From Alkalihalobacterium alkalinitrilicum (GTDB lineage: Bacteria; Bacillota; Bacilli; Bacillales; Bacillaceae_F): a stretch of DNA of 64,000 nucleotides. The notes beneath the pieces are model-generated. The model searched no databases. It was not told the origin of the DNA and saw nothing but the letters and a program-made list of their open reading frames with translations. A program made the position numbers and the translations under genes. Where the stretch lies: contig NZ_KV917368.1 of NCBI RefSeq assembly GCF_002019605.1, forward strand, positions 4,881,070 through 4,945,069, given 5' to 3'. Shown piece by piece: positions 60,486 through 64,000 of this stretch; the stretch's first letter is position 1; every line of letters starts with the position of its first letter.

Positions 60486-61163
60486 TTAATATTTTGTATA
60501 GAAGTATGATAATAACCCGCGTTGTTTAAAAAAGCCTGTTAAAAGAACACCGATAATGACAGCTGCTTGAAAAATAATAGTAATAATTGGATGGCTCTCG
60601 AACAAAGGTGCTAGCTGTTCTTCATGAGTGATCATTCTTCCAGCTGTAAAAGCAAGAATACCTGCACCAATGTAAATAACAAATGGAAATCTCTCAAAGA
60701 AATAGAGGATCAGTTTACTACCTAAGATAATAATAGGTACAGAAATGATTAAGCCGAAAATGACAAGTGCTGGATACCCATGCGCAGCTCCAGCAACTGC
60801 AATGACATTATCTACACCCATAATAAAGTCTGCAATGAGAATAGCCTTAACTGCACTAAATATATTGGACCCACTATGTACATTATGTTCATTGTCCATT
60901 TGAGAAATGAGATCGTAAGCGATATAAATTAACAAAGCACCACCAATCGCAAGTAAATAAGGGATTTGAAGAAGTTGAACGGCTACAAGGGTTAATGCGA
61001 TACGAATAAATAGAGCTAAGCTGATACCGAGAATGATAGCTTTGTTGCGCTGTTCTTTTGGGAGATTACGACAAGCAAGAGCAACAACAATCGCATTATC
61101 TCCACCTAAAATGATATCAATACCAATGATGGTTAATAGGGAAATTATAAAATCCATATCCAT
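60486..61163 (-). CDS. yjbE: TerC-family membrane protein YjbE, 225 aa
   Basis: A seven-helix membrane protein of the TerC family, members of which are tied to metal (Mn2+) export or metalation of secreted enzymes. Conserved Asp motifs are IDIILGGDNAIVVALA in helix 1 and DFIMGVDNVIAVAGA in helix 4. It lies between spx and mecA, as yjbE does in B. subtilis. The ATG at 61163 is preferred to a TTG nine bases earlier. I see no yybP-ykoY motif upstream. Confidence 0.88.
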   Translation of the reverse strand: MDMDFIISLLTIIGIDIILGGDNAIVVALACRNLPKEQRNKAIILGISLALFIRIALTLVAVQLLQIPYLLAIGGALLIYIAYDLISQMDNEHNVHSGSNIFSAVKAILIADFIMGVDNVIAVAGAAHGYPALVIFGLIISVPIIILGSKLILYFFERFPFVIYIGAGILAFTAGRMITHEEQLAPLFESHPIITIIFQAAVIIGVLLTGFFKQRGLLSYFYTKY

Positions 61164-61313
61164 TTTAAACAATCATCCTTATCTGTTTCATTGACAAAAC
61201 AAACCGTAATCGCTCATAATAAGTATTTAATAATAAGCATAGCCTTAAAACAAAGGTGGAAAGGTTGTCTTATTCCTAGTCTATACGTCATAATAATAGT
61301 TCAGAACAGAAAA

Positions 61314-61380
61314 CTGATCGGGCTGACGCACAATTCAGAAAAAAAAGTAAAATTGTCCGTTTTTTAATTTCCAATTCCGA
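61314..61380. other. Nested hairpin between yjbE and mecA
   Basis: TGATCGG near 61316 pairs with CCGATCA near 61376; inside, ACAATT pairs with AATTGT followed by CCGTTTTTT. The first arm runs into GGGCTGACGCAC, reminiscent of the GGCTGACTC family. It may be a terminator or a worn family member. Confidence 0.4.
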
Positions 61381-61536
61381 TCATTTTGTCATACAATAGA
61401 AGTAATATAGAGAAACTCTAATTTACAATACACCCTCAATGAGTAGTTGAAATTTATTAGAATTACGTCGTTTGGAAGCTATGAATATCAATTTAGAAGG
61501 CTTTCTTCTATTGATAATGTCTGGAGGGAGAGATAT

Positions 61537-62232
61537 ATGGAAATCGAAAGAGTGAATGAATCTACAGTTAAGTTTTATATTACGTATAAGGATATTGAAT
61601 CCCGTGGATTTGACCGGGATGAAATTTGGTATAATCGTGAAAGAAGCGAAGAACTCTTCTTTGAAATGATGAGTGAAGCGCATGATCGAGAAGAATTTGA
61701 GCTTGAAGGACCACTGTGGATCCAAGTACAAGCTTTAGATAAAGGATTAGAAATTGTTGTAACAAGAGGTCAAATTTCAGACGGTCATGTAAAATTAGAA
61801 ATTCCAGTTTCGAATGATAAAATGGCTGATTTACCAGTAGATCAAAATATAGTTGAAATGTTAGACGCTCAGTTTGGAAACGGTAATTCTGAGGAAGACA
61901 TAGATGAAGACTATAATGAAATACTTGAACTTGTGATAGGTTTTGAAGATTTTGAAGATCTCATCGCCTTAAGTCATAGTTTTGTACCAGAAGGAATGGA
62001 AAATCAACTTTATCATTTTGAGGGGAAATATTACCTTCATGTTGTCTTTAATGATGACCGGTACGATGAAGATGAACAAGATGATATGTTAAGTCAAATT
62101 TTAGAGTATGGCTATGAATCTGAAATTACAATTTATCGTATTCAAGAATACGGAAAATTAGTTATGAAAGACGATGCATTAACAACTGTACGTAATTACT
62201 TTAGTTTAAAACACTCCTCAAATAATGAGTGA
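61537..62232 (+). CDS. mecA: Adaptor protein MecA
   Basis: The ClpC adaptor that holds ComK (and ComS) in competence control and brings targets to ClpCP. It has the usual layout: N-terminal substrate-binding domain (MEIERVNESTVKFYITYKDIE cut here), an acidic linker (~residues 105-125) and a C-terminal ClpC-binding domain with HEEFEDL-like FEDFEDLIALSH and LYHFEGKYYLHV. Start at 61537 follows GGAGGGAGAG. Together with med and comZ it shows that the genus keeps a competence network. Confidence 0.95.
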   Translation: MEIERVNESTVKFYITYKDIESRGFDRDEIWYNRERSEELFFEMMSEAHDREEFELEGPLWIQVQALDKGLEIVVTRGQISDGHVKLEIPVSNDKMADLPVDQNIVEMLDAQFGNGNSEEDIDEDYNEILELVIGFEDFEDLIALSHSFVPEGMENQLYHFEGKYYLHVVFNDDRYDEDEQDDMLSQILEYGYESEITIYRIQEYGKLVMKDDALTTVRNYFSLKHSSNNE

Positions 62233-62252
62233 TCGTAGTTTAGAGTTTTGAT

Positions 62253-62366
62253 GAGGCCGACTCATAAGTGTCCTTGCTCTTCGCATATGATGATATATAG
62301 GTTATTTCTATATTCATTGTATTGTGATTAGGAGGAGTAACACTTTACATTTGAGTCAGTCTTTTT
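62253..62366. repeat. Long nested inverted repeat, GGCTGACTC family (copy C, diverged)
   Basis: AGGCCGACTCA (from 62254) pairs with TGAGTCAGTCT (to 62361) with two weak positions; AAGTGT-CC and GGAGTA-ACACTT pair inside. T-rich DNA follows on the plus strand. The order of outer GACTCA and inner AAGTG/CACTTT stems is that of copy B at 20385-20476. It lies after mecA and could end its transcript. Confidence 0.6.
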
Positions 62367-62472
62367 CTTTTTACATAAGTATATAAATTTAGCTAAATAT
62401 TAAGTAGACCCTTAACATGTACTCAATGGTGTGTGTCTCTGCAGATGTATTAGATCGTTCAAGGAGATTATT

Positions 62473-63984
62473 ATGAAAACAAGGTTAAATGTAATTATAT
62501 TTATTTTATTGATTATCAGTGTGCTCTATTTGTTTAGGGACTATATGGAAGGATGGATCGTTGGGGCGTCTAGTATTATCTTTTCATTGTCTGCCCTTTT
62601 TATTGCGATTGTCATCTTTTTTGAGAACCGTCATCCGTCAAAGACGTTGACATGGCTAATGGTACTTGGTGTATTTCCAGTCGTTGGTTTTTTCTTTTAT
62701 CTTTTGTTTGGTCAAAATCATCGAAAAAAAAGGTCATTTATTCAAAAAGCGATTCAGGATGAACAAGCATTTGAAAATATTGAAGGAAATCGGCAAATAG
62801 ACGAATCACGACTTGAAAAAATGGGTGGACATCATCAATTAGTGTTTCGGTTAGCGCACCGACTAGGTAATAACCCTATATCTTTTTCAACAGAGACGAA
62901 GGTATTAACAGATGGTAAAGAAACGTTCGCACATATTTTACAAACATTAAAAATGGCAAAACGGCATATTCATCTTGTTTACTATATTGTTCGAGATGAC
63001 GAACTTGGACAGGAAATTAAAGAAATTTTGATTGAAAAAGCGCAAGAAGGAGTCAAGGTTCGATTTTTATACGATGCAGTTGGTAGCTGGAAACTATCAA
63101 AAAAATATATACAAGACTTGCGGGAAGCAGGAGTGGAACTGAGGCCATTTGCTCCCGTTAAGTTACCTTATTTTACACATAAGGTTAACTATCGCAATCA
63201 TAGAAAGATCGTCGTTATTGATGGCCATGTCGCCTTTGTCGGCGGGTTAAATATTGGCGATGAATATTTAGGGAAGGATCAGTATTTTGGCTATTGGAGA
63301 GATACACACTTGTATGTAAGAGGAGAAGCGGTTCGAACTTTACAACTTATCTTCTTAAAGGATTGGTACTATGTTACGAAGGAAGCTGTTTTAGATCCAG
63401 AATATTTTTCACCTGTCCTCGTTGATCGAAATGACGAAGGTGGTGTGCAACTCATATCTAGTGGACCTGATACGCAGTGGGAGGTCATTAAGAAGCTATA
63501 CTTTTCAATGATTGTTTCCGCTAAAAAATCAATTTGGGTTGCATCGCCTTATTTTATTCCTGATGACGATATTTTAAGTGCATTAAAGATCGCAGCATTA
63601 AGTGGGGTAGATGTACGAATTCTAGTTCCGAATCGTCCTGATAAACGAATTGTCTTTTATGCTTCACGTTCCTATTTTCCAGAATTATTAGAAGCAGGAG
63701 TGAAGATTTACGAGTATCACCGTGGATTTATGCACAGTAAAATTGTAATTGTTGATAAGCAAATCGCTTCGATTGGAACAGCGAATATGGATATGCGGAG
63801 CTTTCATCTTAATTTTGAAGTCAACGCATTTTTATATCGTACGAAAAGTGTGACGAAGCTCGTTAGTGATTATATTTTTGATTTGGAACATTCCAATCAA
63901 CTCGACTATGAAATTTTTAAGAAACGATCGATTATTCATCGTTTGTTAGAATCAACATCTAGGTTATCAAGTCCGTTATTGTAA
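62473..63984 (+). CDS. cls: Cardiolipin synthase, 503 aa
   Basis: A phospholipase-D-superfamily membrane enzyme that joins two phosphatidylglycerols to cardiolipin. Two N-terminal membrane helices (about residues 5-20 and 25-50) and PLDc_N region (SKTLTWLMVLGVFPVVGFFFY cut here) precede two HKD motifs: HRKIVVIDGHVAFVGG-like near residue 245 and HSKIVIVDKQIASIG near residue 425. AAGGAG precedes the ATG. Length matches ClsA/YwnE. The stop is 16 bases before the window end. Confidence 0.95.
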   Translation: MKTRLNVIIFILLIISVLYLFRDYMEGWIVGASSIIFSLSALFIAIVIFFENRHPSKTLTWLMVLGVFPVVGFFFYLLFGQNHRKKRSFIQKAIQDEQAFENIEGNRQIDESRLEKMGGHHQLVFRLAHRLGNNPISFSTETKVLTDGKETFAHILQTLKMAKRHIHLVYYIVRDDELGQEIKEILIEKAQEGVKVRFLYDAVGSWKLSKKYIQDLREAGVELRPFAPVKLPYFTHKVNYRNHRKIVVIDGHVAFVGGLNIGDEYLGKDQYFGYWRDTHLYVRGEAVRTLQLIFLKDWYYVTKEAVLDPEYFSPVLVDRNDEGGVQLISSGPDTQWEVIKKLYFSMIVSAKKSIWVASPYFIPDDDILSALKIAALSGVDVRILVPNRPDKRIVFYASRSYFPELLEAGVKIYEYHRGFMHSKIVIVDKQIASIGTANMDMRSFHLNFEVNAFLYRTKSVTKLVSDYIFDLEHSNQLDYEIFKKRSIIHRLLESTSRLSSPLL

Positions 63985-64000
63985 AGGCCTTTCTCTATGG

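Noticed and set aside
61164-61320. Mn2+ riboswitch upstream of the TerC-family gene
   Set aside because: Neither GGGGAGTAGC nor GCAAGACC is present on the minus strand here.

Overview
The window looks like a chromosomal segment of a low-GC, endospore-forming member of the Bacillaceae. The evidence is AT-rich DNA, strong AGGAGG-type ribosome binding sites, frequent TTG/GTG starts, many Rho-independent terminators and markers such as Spx, MecA, ComZ, Med, CtaG, a SleB-type hydrolase and a SigY-type ECF operon. Gene order follows, with insertions, the Bacillus subtilis stretch from argC to mecA (argCJBD-carAB-argF, yjzC, yjaU-like, an epimerase, med, comZ, fabHA, fabF, yjaZ, yjbA, trpS, yjbC, spxA, yjbE, mecA). 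No rRNA, tRNA, CRISPR array or prophage was seen.

Layout. 1-6.1 kb: the end of an RND exporter, small genes, the YitU phosphatase, and the copper/cytochrome oxidase assembly pair CtaG-SCO. 6.4-16.1 kb: a complete arginine operon from N-acetylglutamyl-phosphate reductase to ornithine carbamoyltransferase, with a sigma-A promoter carrying an ARG-box-like site. 16.2-23.3 kb: yjzC, a degenerate hydrolase, an epimerase, the competence genes med and comZ, a Gly/Pro/Tyr repeat protein, and fabH-fabF behind a FapR-like operator. 23.3-33.4 kb: an LCP enzyme, a CoA transferase, a SigY-like ECF sigma/anti-sigma operon with its own ECF-type promoter, an 864-residue DHH-CBS-nucleotidyltransferase (A-adding enzyme type), and an ABC exporter operon whose ATPase gene is split by an IS4-family element.

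33.5-43.4 kb: a lipoprotein, a SleB-like hydrolase, a D,D-carboxypeptidase, a glutathione peroxidase-OhrR pair with a palindromic operator, an SbtA-type bicarbonate transporter with a carbonic-anhydrase-like protein that has lost its active-site residues, a DUF2294 gene behind a structured attenuator-like leader, a lipid kinase and a di-haem cytochrome. 43.7-64 kb: yjaZ, yjbA, trpS, a lipid glycosyltransferase, a ResA-like thioredoxin, a cation antiporter under a yybP-ykoY (Mn2+) riboswitch, an HD hydrolase, a glycosidase-like protein, yjbC, an RND efflux pair, spx, a TerC protein, mecA and cardiolipin synthase.

Special DNA. Two separate arrays of related 51-bp tandem repeats lie at 45.8 and 54.7 kb. 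At least three long nested hairpins share GGCTGACTC / GAGTCAGCC ends (1.3, 20.4 and 62.3 kb). The IS4-family element has a clean target duplication, and removing it in silico restores a 299-codon ABC ATPase. The most unusual gene cluster is the bicarbonate-transporter locus. All family assignments are by eye from motifs and remembered families; no database search was run.
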